Source of the DNA: Scilla litardierei
Taxonomy: Eukaryota > Streptophyta > Magnoliopsida > Asparagales > Asparagaceae
Direction of reading: 5' to 3'
DNA length: 64,000 bases
Assembly: GCA_030789695.1 (NCBI GenBank)
Contig: CM061142.1
Span: 48,053,987 to 48,117,986 of the forward strand
The notes beneath the pieces were generated by a model, which did no database searches, was not told where the DNA came from, and saw only the letters and a program-made list of their open reading frames with translations. Positions 51,942 to 63,172 of this stretch are shown here, piece by piece; positions within the stretch are counted from its first letter, which is position 1, and every line of letters starts with the position of its first letter. The position numbers were made by a program, and so were the translations under genes.

Positions 51942-51954
51942 AAGTTGGGGAGGA
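51942..51954 (+). promoter_or_regulatory. Polypurine tract of the Tekay element
   Basis: AAGTTGGGGAGGA ends directly before the 3' LTR; standard chromovirus form. Confidence 0.9.
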
Positions 51955-54361
51955 TGTAACGACTGCTTTTCATGTATCTGAACTTATTATAATATAATAT
52001 ATGTTTTGGTGGATTTTCTCCTCTTGTGTGGTTTTCGTCTCCGTAGCTTTCATTTTCGATCGATTCGTCGTATTTTCTCGTTTCTTCCTTAGGATCGTCG
52101 ATTTCGAAGTGTGTCACTCGTGACGGACTTCATAACGGTCGTATCTAACTATTAGATCAAGCCTAGGAGTCTTAGGAATCGATCCCGGGGCCCCGCGCTC
52201 CGTATCGGAACTTTTGGTGCTCATTAGCCGGTGTAAGAAGGGCCACCGACCGACTAGATGACGATCCAGTCGGTCGGCAATCCTTCTTGGACCGACTGGT
52301 TGGCTTTCTAAAATTATTCAGGAGTTACTGTTTATCGTTAGTCGGTCTAAGAACGTTGGTTGACCGACTAGGTTGCAAACTAGTCGGTCGGCAATGCTTC
52401 TTTAACCGACTAACTCATCATCTTATTTTTGTATCAGCTACTGTTTACTCTTAGTCGGTCTAAGAACGTTCATCGACCGACTAGATGATAAACTAGTCGG
52501 TCAGTATTTGTTCATGGACCGACTAACTCTAAAATCCTATTTTCGTTCAGGAGTTACTGTTTGCACTTAGTCGGTCTGCGTTGGTCGACCGACCGACTAG
52601 TTGCCAAACTAGTCGGTCAGTGGTTGCTCTTTGACCGACTAACCAGTGTTGAAACCCTAATTTCTGGGCAGCCGCCAGCCCATCCTATTTAAACCCAACC
52701 CAAACGATTTCTTCTTCCCCAACGCGACCCAAAACCCTAAAATCTTCCCCCTTGAGCCCCCATCTTCCCCCAAGCTTCAATCCTTCATTCCAAGCCCTAA
52801 ATCCATCATCCAAACCATCCATTCACTCTATCTACCTCTCATCTTCCCCAAAATCTCACCAAATCCATCAAAATCCCCAAATCCCCCAAAACCATAATTC
52901 TCCCAAACTTCTCCAATCTTTTCCAGATCTGATCCTAGGGTTCCCCGGAGTGTTCCTTCCGTCTCCTCTTGGTAAGAAATCGATTCCTCTATGTTTTCAT
53001 AGTCTATTGGTATTTTTATGAAACCCTAATAAATTTCATGTTGTTTGATGGTTGTTCCCCCATAACAGTGATTTCCCCATAGATTGGCATCCGTGTGACG
53101 AAGTAGTCGCCATCCCCGGTGCTAGGCAAGTGAAACTTGCATCTCTTGATTTGGGCCATGTCTTAGGCCATTTACCTTGCTTTAGCGTAAAAGAGACTAG
53201 AAGGTGAAAGGATAGCCGTTTAGACGCCATTGACCTAGCTTGACAACGAAGCTTGGTCCGTCACCCTCATCATGCTTGTATGTCACGTTTAATTTCCCTT
53301 AACGGTACGCGTATTAAATGTTCATGTCATCCATGCATCCTTAACTGCTATTGCATTTTGCCTGTCATGTTTAATTTAATTAACGGTATGCGAATATGTT
53401 CATATCATTGCATTTTGCCTGTCACGTTTAAATACAATTAACGGTACGCGTATTAACTGCTCATGTCATTGCATGCTTGAATACTCATCGTGATTGCGTA
53501 GCATCGCTACATACTAGTGCTACTTGTTCCGGCTAGGTGCACCCCTACGCCATACTTATCAAATACACTTTCTGGCTCGTGTTCCAGAAGACGAGCTCAT
53601 CACAGCCTGCGGGCAATAGGGCACTCGTTGAGTGATCCCTTGTACTTGATACTTGAACACAGCCTGCGGGCAATAGGGCACTCGTCGAGTGATCCCTTGT
53701 ACTTTACTTGTTACTTGACATTACATGTCACCCCTACCACTTGATACTTGCCACTTGTACTCTCCTTCACCTTACTTGTTACCCCCGTACTTTGCTTGCC
53801 ATGCACCATGTTTTAATTGCTAGGTTGCTAGTTTACCATTATTCCCGTTTCCTTGCACAAGTCCTTCGACTTGCTGACATGTGCCTCTTTACTCTTTTGG
53901 GTGACACATGTTAGAGCCCGAGCCTGAGTTACTTGCTGAAGACGAGGTGTTTGCTGACGCCGAGCCCGAGCTTGTGTTTGACGGGGAGTACGTGGACACT
54001 GGGGACCAGTCCTAGTGTCTTCGTTGTGTTTTACTTTTGTTAGACAGTTGTTTTGTTATCGGTGCGTAGCACCTATACTTTGTTGTTGTTGTTGCTTTTT
54101 GTTGGCCTTGTTCTGGGCCTTTAGACTCTTCTCTTTTAGCCTGGTGGCTTTTCTGGATGTTGAACTTATTTTCTTGTTGGACAATGTATGAGATGTGAGA
54201 TTTTATTTCAGTCTCTCCTTGTGTTATTATTGTTATTATGTTGTGGTTACAGGGACCTGCTTATGTATTATTGACGCTTATCGGGTTTGGGGTTTCACAG
54301 CTCCACTCCCGTATGGACCTTTTCACGTCTCGCCTCCATTTGAGGGAAGCGGGTCGTGACA
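51955..54361 (+). repeat. 3' LTR of the Tekay element
   Basis: 2407 bp, 19 differences from the 5' LTR, no indels. It carries the same palindrome array (52243-52643), inverted repeat and micro-ORF (53908-54015). Followed by CATAC at 54362-54366. Confidence 0.97.
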
Positions 54362-56546
54362 CATACTAAATCCGTCTACCCAACCATCCATTCCTCTCAT
54401 CATGTCATGTCACTTCCAATGTATTCTCACCTAAACTTAATAATCAAGTCTTGATACTTTAAATGCTCTACTCATTTCATGATCACTCTAAATCATACTA
54501 TACCTTCCTAGCTACTCCTATTTACCACTCGTACAAGTTCCAGGTCTAATAAGTTCTCATCTCCCCGCATATAATTTGATCCAACCAAAATTCTCCATTG
54601 AGTCCGTCACACATTGGTATTATAAATAAGTCTTGGACACCTCGTTCTTTCATCCGAAAGAAATCTAATCTAATATCCTTGTGTTCCAAAATCAATTAAT
54701 CATCCCTATAACATATCTCATCACACATTATACCTACCCGCACACAAAATTCTATAACAATAATAGCCCGTACTAACAATATAATAACAAAAAAATAACA
54801 CTCCCAAAGAGGGAAAGAGGAGAAAGAATGTTTAAAAACATGTGGGAAAACGTGTGGAGTTGTGGTATTGGATGAGAGAAGATAAGGGGTTGTGATCTTT
54901 GTGGGCTAGTTTCAAAACTTTAAAGATTTGGTTTAAAAGAAAACAAAAGTTTTGATACAATCACATGCAGCCAAAAATAAGCTATACTAAAATATGAAAG
55001 ACTAAGTCTAAAGAATTACCTGCAATGACGCTATCCAAACATATAAAAATATCATCATTCATACAACTTCATGCATATATCACGAATAACACTTAGTATA
55101 CATACATGAAACAAGAGACAATCATCAATATCCTAAGGGTAGCATACTCATACAGGTCCACACACACTACATATATACATGCACCACGACAGCATCACAA
55201 AAACAAACAATGGCCCACTACTAAACTAGAGTTGATACAGGCAACTACAAGTACTAATGTCTAAACAATAGAAAGGAAACCGAAACCAAAAGCGAAACGA
55301 AACAAGATTGGAAAGAACGAGTTCAAATAAAGCGAGGGTAAGGAGATAGCTAGTTCGGGTGGGACAAAATATTGCTCAAAAATTTAAATAGGTGAAAGAA
55401 GGATACATGTAAAATATGGTATTATATATGTATACACACACACACACTTATAAAAATATGTAGAAATAGCGAGCAGATGGTAAAATTTTAAAACACGGAA
55501 AATGTTTTAGACGAAGAAATAAAGAGTAGAGTGAGGTAGTGATTGGTTTGCAAAAGAAGGCAGACTTATACATGATTTTTTTAAGTACGAGTACGATGAA
55601 CTTAGAACCGATATATTTAAAATATTGAAGTTTTATTTAGTTTTAGAAACAGTATTCTAAAAGTATATACAGTAAGTGGTTAAAATAAATTTCGTAGTTT
55701 AGAAAAAGGATGATATAATGAATTATCAAAATGGTAACAAAGTTTTAAAACTTAAATACGAAAGATACCGGTTAGAAAATGGTTATGTGTTAATAACTAA
55801 AAATTTCGACCAAGATGGTTTCAAAATCCCAGAATGATTTTTTTTAACTCAACCAAAAAGCAAGAAATTTAAAATATATAATAAGGGGTTTTCAAAGAAG
55901 TTAAACTGAGCGAAGAATTTAATAAGGAATTTCGAAAATACTTTTAGAGGAATCAGAATTTGCAATAGGGAGATTCGAAAAATTTACGATGTTCTTCATG
56001 AAGTGATCACGTGAATCGAGGACAAGGAATATGATCGAACGATGAGTACGCCTAGGATATGATTCATGAAAAGCTACGATGGAAATCTACGGCCGATAAC
56101 ATAGAAGTGTAATGATAAGGCAGATGCTAGAAATCAGAGGTCCTAATTATCGGGCTATATAAAGATAAGGAGAACTCAGCACTAAGACTTCCTAATGAAC
56201 TAGACTGTAATAGAGATCTCAAGGAAGGGTTCTAGGAGAATCTAGATCACGTTCTGCTGGGCCAGAAGTTGATGGACCCGATCGAACGATTAAATGAAGG
56301 ACTCTAGAAATCCAACATGGTCAGAGCCGGGTGAGAGCCTACTAGGGTATCCTAAGACGAGTATGACTAAATCTTAACCAAGGCACTTGACAATCAAACC
56401 TGGATGTCTATCTAAGTCTTCCTACCATCTAAGACAAGGAAACCCTAATTTAGAGTTGTACATGTTAAACTGGATATTAAATGAATGCGGTACTCTTATT
56501 ATTTCGAACTTTTTTTGCAGCACCTGCATGTGCCACCACTAAAACC
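54362..56546 (-). other. LARD interior, 5' and middle part
   Basis: About 2.2 kb of AT-rich DNA with no open frame above 60 codons and no recognised retroviral motif on either strand. It contains a short (AC)n at about 55432-55447. On the minus strand, the primer-site candidate lies at 56523-56538. Confidence 0.6.
56523..56538 (-). promoter_or_regulatory. Candidate primer binding site of the LARD
   Basis: Minus strand TGGTGGCACATGCAGG, eight bases inside the LTR end. It differs at one base from the site in the Tekay element (39175-39190). Flanking bases GGTTTTAG also resemble TGTTTTGT there. Confidence 0.5.
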
Positions 56547-59410
56547 TGTCATGCCCCGCTTTCCAAAACGACAGAAGGGAGGCGTTACTAAGGTCCGCAT
56601 GGGCCGGAGCTGTTAGGCTCGGGCCGAATAAGCGTCTGTAGGGGTACCATTTTAAAGTTACAAGTTCTTGCATATATAAAATTTGTAAAAATCAGAATAA
56701 GAGTACTCGAAAGAAAATTTGCATTCATTAATAAAAGAGATAATATCCAGCATTTATATCAAGTCTAATAAAAGAAGCCCAGCATGGCTAAAACTACTGA
56801 AAGGAAACTAATGGTGCAAGCACCCAACCTACGCAGAAAAGTAAACGGTTCTACGTACCTGAACTAGAAGGTAGTAGCCTCTGGGGATCAGCAACAGGTA
56901 AGAAGCTCTAAGACTGGTCCTCGTCAAGAAGGTACTCCGGGTCAACGTCCTCCGCCTCTAGGTACTCAGGTATGTCCAGCTCGTCCACATACTCTGGCTC
57001 AACACCTGACGTATAGTACCCAAGAGAAAAGGAACTGTACGTCAGGTAAGTCTACAAGGAAAGGTTAGACTCTACTGCAAGTGTGAAACAAATTTATTAA
57101 ACAACGTTTTACTCGTTGAATTACATGCTGTTGTGATGTTATGGCAGTTATACAATTATACAAAGAAAGTAAAAACGGAGCAGGAAAGTAAACGAGACAG
57201 ACAATAGCCGTAGCGTGTGCTACTAGCTATAGGACTAGACAGGACAGGACATGACAAGACAAGAAGTACCATGTGTGTCACGAAGGGTTCACGCCTTACG
57301 GTTTGAGGGCGACCAGACCCTCTCCCGTAGGCTTTTTGTAACAGGGACCATGACATGACAAGTAGCAAGGAGTTGTTTATTCTAGGGGGTCCACACGCAC
57401 GCACACACAGATAGAACCTAGGGTGACAGTTGTTGTTGTTGTTGTGCGTAGACTTCGTCGTCAAGTCTAAGCTGTCAAGGGGGGTCCCGGACGCTATCAT
57501 TTCACGTCCGGTTCTCTTTAGTTGTACTTTTATAGTTTAAGGAAAGATGGCCTGAACGTGGCCGAAAGTACGCAAGTGAGAAACACTTGCCTGCGGAGGC
57601 GAGTGTGTCGTCGTTCTGGAGCGTCTCGTCGAAGCGGTGCGTCAGCGAGGGTCCGTTTGAAACAGGTCAACGATGATGTCAGATCGCGTTTTTCATCGAT
57701 CCTATTATGGTAAGTTTCTAAGTTCGGCGGGACTACCCTAACAGTCAAAAGTCACAATTTTTGATTCGTTACGCCTAATCGACGACTATCCTATGTGCAC
57801 AGATATTAAGTCCTTTCGTCGATGTCTATGGTTGAACAATATTTTAAAGAGCGTAAAGTAAAATTTAGTTATCGTTGATGATTTTTAGATTAAGTTTTAG
57901 ATTTGCTACGATGAGGGTTCTCACTACGCGTTAGGGGACAAACCTTTTTGACGTTTGATCGTAGAGCAGATGTCGGGTCTGGACAGCGATAGATCTGCGT
58001 CGTCAGTAACGTCTCGGTCGTAGGTAACGCAGCGAGACATGTCTGAACAACGAGGTGGAGGCACGAATAGCAAACAAGCGTCGAGATCTCTCCCGTTGGC
58101 GGTAGCGCAACGGATCTACACGGTGGCGGCCACGTCGGGGGAAAACACGCGAGATCGGCGACGTGCGTGAACTCCTAGGAGCAAAGGGGGCTGCCGAGAA
58201 TTGAAGGAGGTCGACGGGGGGTTGCTCAGCCTGGTGGGTGGCTGACAGCGGCTGCACACGACGGTGGACAGCCGTGAGAAGATGAAGAGGACATATTTGC
58301 ACATCGGGTCGTTGCCGTGCATCGCAGCAGAAAAGCAGCGACCAGAGGGGTCAAAGGGGACTTGCAGTAGGTAAAGGGGTTCGAGAGGGATCTGATGGTG
58401 GTGGAGTGGTTGTCGGAGGTGGCCGGAGGTGGCCAGGCGTCGGCGTTAAACGACAGGGCATCTGTCAAAAACAACCGTTAGGGCTTGGTTTCAAGGGGAT
58501 TTCGAGGAGGGAGAGATGAGAGAAGAGAGGGAGGAGAGTTGCAGGAGCTAGAGGGGCTTGAGGGGAGTCCAAGGGAGGTAGAGTTGGTCGGAGGGGGTGG
58601 ACGGAGCGGCGGCGGTGGCGGGTTTTCCGGCGGCGCGTGGCTGTCAATCTTCTTGCGGCCTGAGCTTTTTGAGGGGGTTTTTGAGGGGAGAGAGAGGAGA
58701 GAGGAGAGGGAAAGGAGGAGGAGAGATGGCTGGAGAGTGGGATTGCTGGTGGTGCCTCGTCGGTGGCGAGGAGGGTGCAACACGAAGAAGAAAGGTGGCT
58801 GGAATGAGTTCCTTGCATGGGTTAGCATGAGGGTTGGGTTTGTTTTGATTTTAAAGAGATGTGTTTCTAAAACGTGGTTTAAAGGGGGTATATCTAAGGG
58901 ATGACTAGGAGAGAGGGTGAGTGAGGGGGTGTGCAAAGTGGGTTAAACAGGGGTGAGTATAAATACAGCAATCCCATTCGTGATACGTAAAGATTTCCTT
59001 AAGATTTGATTAAGAGTTTCAATTTGAAATTTGATTAGGCTTAATGGGCTTCAAAGTGATTAGTGGGTTTGGTTGGGCTAGGAGTGTCCGAAAAATATGA
59101 AAAAAATATCGAGACTACCATGACGACTAGAGGCTCGGGGGTACGGTGGTCAATCGCGAGTTTGGTCCACAGAAAATGAACTAAAAAATAAAAGGGTCAA
59201 GCTACGACGTCTCTACAATCAAACCTGATTTGTGGGAGAACAACCCGTGAAATGACTTTCACCAAAAATCCCACAAATAACTACTCTTCCATACAGTCAC
59301 AACGACATATCACATCGCATAGTCCGGATCCAAGAAGAGGCCAAATAAAATACGCACACGAAAAGAGTCGTATGGGTTGAAAATATCACGGTCGGAAAAC
59401 GGCCGTTAGA
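56547..59410 (-). repeat. 5' LTR of the LARD (2864 bp)
   Basis: Collinear with 33216-36410 but lacks the 55-bp array. Ends (minus strand) GGGGCATGACA at 56547. The start at 59410 reads TCTAACGGCCGTTTTCCGAC where the partner has TGTAACGG. It includes the micro-ORF (56908-57003), the hairpin (57004-57047) and a GA-rich block near 58500-58730 with fortuitous open frames. Confidence 0.8.
56908..57003 (-). CDS. Putative acidic LTR micro-ORF of the LARD
   Basis: Minus-strand frame VEPEYVDELDIPEYLEAEDV followed by DPEYLLDEDQS and TAG. It has no ATG in the visible open stretch; the frame continues upstream into the hairpin (LGYCTSG), so it would need a spliced or upstream start. The copy in the other LTR has a 1-bp deletion. 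Acidic composition and the ending DQS-stop match the Tekay LTR frame at 38713-38820. Confidence 0.25.
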   Translation of the reverse strand, partial: VEPEYVDELDIPEYLEAEDVDPEYLLDEDQS

Positions 59411-60269
59411 CTTCAATAATAAAATCAAGATCCAAGTCTTCAATCTCTCGTCAAAGGATATCTCTAAACTAAAACTAAAACTCTAAAAATAAAAGTATGG
59501 AGTCTCTCCTCTTTTGGGCTAGCTCTAGATCTGGCTATTTATATCTTGCAACAATTCTGCCCCTGGTCGGCCTCAAACCCTAGTTTGTAATCTGAGCTGA
59601 CGGTGCCACTCGGCCGAGTGAACAGCTCACTCGGTCGAGTGAGAAATCGGCATCGAAATTGGAATATCATCGTTCTAGGCTCCTCAGACCACTCGTCCTA
59701 GTAGTCTGCTCACTCGGTCGAGTGAAGTTTCTACTCGTTCGAGTGGAGTCTTCTATAGATCCTCCAAAAAACAGAGAAGTGTCACAGATTTTCTTCAAAA
59801 ATTTTGCTACACTCGATCGAGTGGAATCCTCACTCGGTCAAATGGAAATTCCAACTCGGCTGAGTACATTTTAGCTCTCAATCAGGCTTGAATCGTCGTA
59901 TCAACTTCACTCAGTCGAGTGAGTCGCTTCACTCGGTCGAGTGAGCTGCATCACTCAGCCGAGTAGCATGTAAATATTCTCAAACCTCCTTCTTCTTGCT
60001 TCCTCGTCGATTCTTTTGCATCTCTTCCTTTTCTACTCATCCTCCGGCGTCGTTAGCTCTCCGATATAATCATCAATGACGCTCTGGGATGTGTATATGC
60101 CCTCACGGCTCCAAATCGCTCCCAATTGCTCCATATCTCCTGAAATAGACGAAACCAAGAAATAGTAAAAAGTATCGTAAAATCGTCGTATAATCGTGAA
60201 AATCGTGATATAAGCAATCGAAATGACATGCAAAAATGCAGAAATAAAGTGTAAAATATGAGCCTATCA
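59411..60269 (-). mobile_element. Athila-type 5' LTR, 5' half
   Basis: On the minus strand the LTR begins TGATAGGCTCATATTTTACA at 60269 and matches 2373 to about 3370, including the palindromes and a TATA region (GATATAAATAGCC near 59540). It stops at the LARD boundary; its other half is at 32303-33215. The flank ATGAT (60270-60274) lies in Tat pol, showing insertion into that element. Confidence 0.75.
59607..59970. repeat. CACTCGGYCGAGTG palindromic array (second Athila LTR)
   Basis: About ten copies of the 14-bp palindrome, e.g. 59607-59620, 59628-59641 and 59711-59724, with decayed forms such as ACTCGTCCTAGTA and ACTCGGTCAAATG. Spacing varies between 19 and 60 bp. The motif is shared with the copy at 2679-3163 although the spacers are largely different. 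Confidence 0.88.
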
Positions 60270-61330
60270 ATGATGTGAGCTTTAAAATATGGTCGAAGTC
60301 TCCTTGCTAACAAGACAAGGGCGTAAGCCAACGATTCTATTCGACTATATCTGACCTCGGCCCCTTTAAGAATTCGTTTAGTGAAATAAAGCAGTCACTG
60401 CACTCTTGATTCTTCTTTGACCAGGGTCGAGCCAACTGCTTCTTGGGTAATCGCCAAGTAGATGCACAATAGGACTCCTTCTTTGGGATTCGCCAAAAGT
60501 GGGGGCTGTGGATGTATTCTTTTAGCCCGAAGAAAGCTCAAGTACAATCATCATCCAATTCAATAGCCTTCTTTTTGCCTTTCAGTTGGGATATGGCCTT
60601 AAGACTTTGAAGAAAGGAAGGGATTTCTCTATTGATTTAGACCAGAAAGCACACGAGGGTAGCGATATGCCCATTTAATCTCTAGAGTTCCGTGATTGTG
60701 TTAGGTTCCTTTATGTTAATTAGCGTCGCAATCTTGTCATGGTTGACTTCAATCCCTCGGTTCGTGATCATGAATCCCAGGAACTTCCCCGATCGGACAC
60801 CAAAGATACACGTAGAAGGGTTTAATCTAAGGTTGTGGCTACAAAGCTCTTCAAAGGTTTCCGAAAGGTTGGCGATATGATCTGCTAAGTTCTTTGATTT
60901 GACCAACATGTCATCTACGTACTCTTCTAGGTTTCTTCCAATCTGAGATTTGAATACCTTGTTCACTATCCTCTAGAAATTTGCTCCAGCATTCTTCAAT
61001 ACAAAGAGCATTTTCTTGTAACAGAAAATTCCTCAATCTGTGATTAACATGGTCTTTTCTCCAGCTTCGGGAGCCATTTAGATTTGGGTGTAACAAGAAA
61101 AGACGTCCATGAAGTTCATGAGCTTGTACCTCGAGGCATTGTCAACAAGATGGTTGATCCGAGGTAGTGGGTATCTGTCTTTGGGATATGCCTTGTTGAG
61201 GTCAGTGAAGCCCATACACATCCGACATTTACCATTTAATTTCTTCCACTTCACCATGTTAGGCAGCCATTACAGATACCAGACCTCTCTGATGATTCTG
61301 GCCTCTAGTAGTTGATCTACTTCTTCTATG
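60270..61330 (-). pseudogene. Tat reverse transcriptase and partial RNase H
   Basis: In the minus direction: MCMGFTDLNKAYPKD and YPLPRINHLVDNAS (61140-61230), FMDVFSCYTQI, LFVLKNAGANF-like (about 60980-61010), then IGRNLEEYVDDMLVKSK with intact YVDD (about 60915), GVRSGKFLGFMITNRGIEVN, and the degenerate first RNase H ending AYALVLLARRLRPYFKAHI at the Athila junction. Frame breaks occur near 60966, 61020 and 60680. Confidence 0.8.
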
Positions 61331-61557
61331 GCCGCCTTCATTTTTTCACCCCCAATGTTCTTCTTCTTCTGCTTCAATAGTTTGAAGGTTGGATCGACGT
61401 GCAAGTCATGAGCGATCACCTAGGGATCAATGCCTCGCATGAAGAAAATGATCAACTTTTCATTTGGATCGGAAGGAAGTCTCGACCCATTGAAAATGGT
61501 CTTTCCTTCGTCCTCCGATGTCGGGATCAGCTCGGTTTCTTCAACATGGGTAGGTCG

Positions 61558-62307
61558 TTAGACTACAAAGTCGTCCCTATTGTCGAGAAGGTCCACCTGA
61601 CATATTTGATCGGTCCCTTTGGTTTTGGTAGACATGAGGTAGAATGACTTAGAATTGTCGTGGTTCCCTTTCACCCTTCCGACCCCTTGGGAAGTCTGGA
61701 ACTTGATCATTTGGTGGAACGTGGAGACCATCTCTTCTATCGAATTAAGGAGTGGTCGGTATATGATCCTGTTATATGCCGAGTTGATTCTTACCACGAT
61801 AAATTTGGTCATGCGGGTGACCTGGTACGGGTACTCTCCGAGGGTGACTGATAGCGCAATCATCCCCACAACAAGGGTGGCATGCTCAATGAAGCTGATG
61901 ATGGGGCCTGGACATTTTTCTAATTCAGATGCGCCAAGCCCCATCTTCTCCAACGTAGTCATGAAGAGCACGTTGCACGAACTGCCCATGTCGACGAGCA
62001 ATTGCCTTACCTTGACCGTGCCGATGATGTCGCTGATAACAATGGCATCATCATGTGACAGCTCGACATCATCCATATCTTCATCTGAAAAGAAATCGGG
62101 AGCGTAATAACCAGGCTGTTTCTGCCCTACAGTTGTGGTCATCACCGTCTCAGCATACAAACTTCGAGAGGAATTGGATGACCCATATGATGTTGGTCCG
62201 CCTGATATCATGTCGATGACATCGGTATCGGACGGAGTCAGGGCATCCTTTGTGAAGAGGACGGGCCTTTGTGGCACTTGATTGGTGGGGTGAGCCGACA
62301 TCATCAA
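61558..62307 (-). pseudogene. Tat protease region
   Basis: An open frame of 249 codons with MISGGPTSYGSSNSSRSLYA, SHDDAIVISDIIGTVKVRQL, then LVDMGSSCNVLFMTTLEKMG. The protease signature DTGSS reads DMGSS, so Thr is replaced by Met next to the catalytic Asp (about 61985). RIIYRPLLNSIEEMVSTFHQ follows, where the family has GRP.L. The frame ends at 61558 before RT. Upstream there is no gag. Confidence 0.8.
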
Positions 62308-62338
62308 TGTTGGGTGGAGACGGGGATGTTGACTCTGA

Positions 62339-62357
62339 TTTCCACAAACGGCGCCAA
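62339..62357 (-). promoter_or_regulatory. Primer binding site of the minus-strand Tat element
   Basis: Minus strand TTGGCGCCGTTTGTGGAAA, the Tat form, adjacent to the LTR end ACATCAACA at 62359. Confidence 0.85.
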
Positions 62358-62358
62358 C

Positions 62359-63172
62359 TGTTGATGTGTAAATCCGTCAACAATGAGTACGATGTTGACG
62401 AGGACGTATCTAGTGACGTGGTGCTCCGTCAGCAGAAAAGTGGGACCCGATGAAGGATGGTCTCGGGTCGGTGAGAGCTGGGTCCGAGCTGCTGGGTTGA
62501 AGCCCGACACAATTCCAAGCTATCTTCACAGGTCTGCAACACACAAAAATCGTCGGGGGTCGAATCTGTGTCCGATCCAAATCACCTCCGATACTTAAGT
62601 CAGTGGATGATTAAGAGGAGGTTTGGGATAGTTATGACTGACCTATTGGGAGGTCGTCCGATCACTATTTTATCGAGCTATGGAGGAAGAATAAAGTGGA
62701 ATAAGATATATGAGGGTCAGAGTACCTGAGTATTTAGTATGTCTTCTGAGATGATCCTTGTATTATCGTTGTTAAGTCTTCCCATAGACGAGGATTCCCC
62801 AGAGTGCTGTTAGTTGATAACAGCCTTGCCTTTATGATGGCATCATCGTCATCCCTAAAAAGGAGCATAATGTACAGCCACACATTCTCTCCCGCCATTA
62901 CTAACTGACCCCTTAGTATTTGGAAGCTCAAAGGGTGGATGAGCTACCAATTTGACTGGGCAAGCAGCCAGCTTCTTATGTGGGCCTCCGGGCTTTTGGG
63001 CTGAGGTGACGTATTCATCTTGGACCCGTTTTATTTGAATAAATATTTCATCCGCCTCGTGGGCCGGCCCAACATGGTAACATTCATAGTCTTCAGTTTT
63101 CATTTCTCCGTCGACATGCTTCAGAGCATTGGACAGGCTTAATGAGCGTGTGCTAGACACGCATTTCTAACA
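62359..63172 (-). repeat. 5' LTR of the minus-strand Tat element (814 bp)
   Basis: Begins (minus strand) TGTTAGAAATGCGTGTCTAG at 63172 and ends ACACATCAACA. Contains CTTAAGTATCGGAGGTGATT and GTGTGTTGCAG, typical U5 features of Tat LTRs also seen in 26207-26960. Expected target duplication is ATGAA (63173-63177); the partner is lost. Confidence 0.8.

Larger units (their letters stand above)
36760..54361 (+). mobile_element. Tekay-type Ty3-gypsy chromovirus, complete, interrupted by copia
   Basis: LTRs 36760-39166 and 51955-54361 are both 2407 bp with 19 differences counted by eye and no indel (0.8%). A perfect duplication CATAC flanks the element (36755-36759, 54362-54366). The interior encodes gag, protease, RT, RNase H, integrase and a C-terminal chromodomain, with two predicted introns. 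Chromodomain plus gene order and LTR ends place it in the Tekay group. A copia element splits gag at 40333/48289. One premature stop and one catalytic change in integrase are seen; otherwise the coding region is well kept. Confidence 0.93.
33216..59410 (-). mobile_element. LARD-like non-coding Ty3-gypsy element (interrupted)
   Basis: LTRs at 33216-36410 and 56547-59410 are in minus orientation and bracket only about 2.5 kb of non-coding interior (36411-36754 and 54362-56546) once the nested Tekay element is removed. The LTRs begin TGTAACGGCC (one copy TCTAACGGCC) and end GCATGACA (one copy GCGTGACT), in Tekay style. A sample of about 330 aligned bases shows about 22 differences (6-7%). No clean target duplication is seen (CGATT against CTTCA). 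Non-coding interior plus very long LTRs is the definition of a LARD. Confidence 0.75.
60270..63172 (-). mobile_element. Tat-lineage Ty3-gypsy element, minus strand, truncated and without gag
   Basis: 5' LTR at 62359-63172, primer site at about 62339-62357, protease, RT and the start of RNase H follow in the minus direction, then the element is cut by the Athila LTR at 60269. As in the Tat element at 18195, gag is absent: the pre-protease motif MISGGPTSYG lies only about 150 bp from the primer site. Coding parts carry several stops and frame changes. The 3' half is not found elsewhere in the window. Confidence 0.8.
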
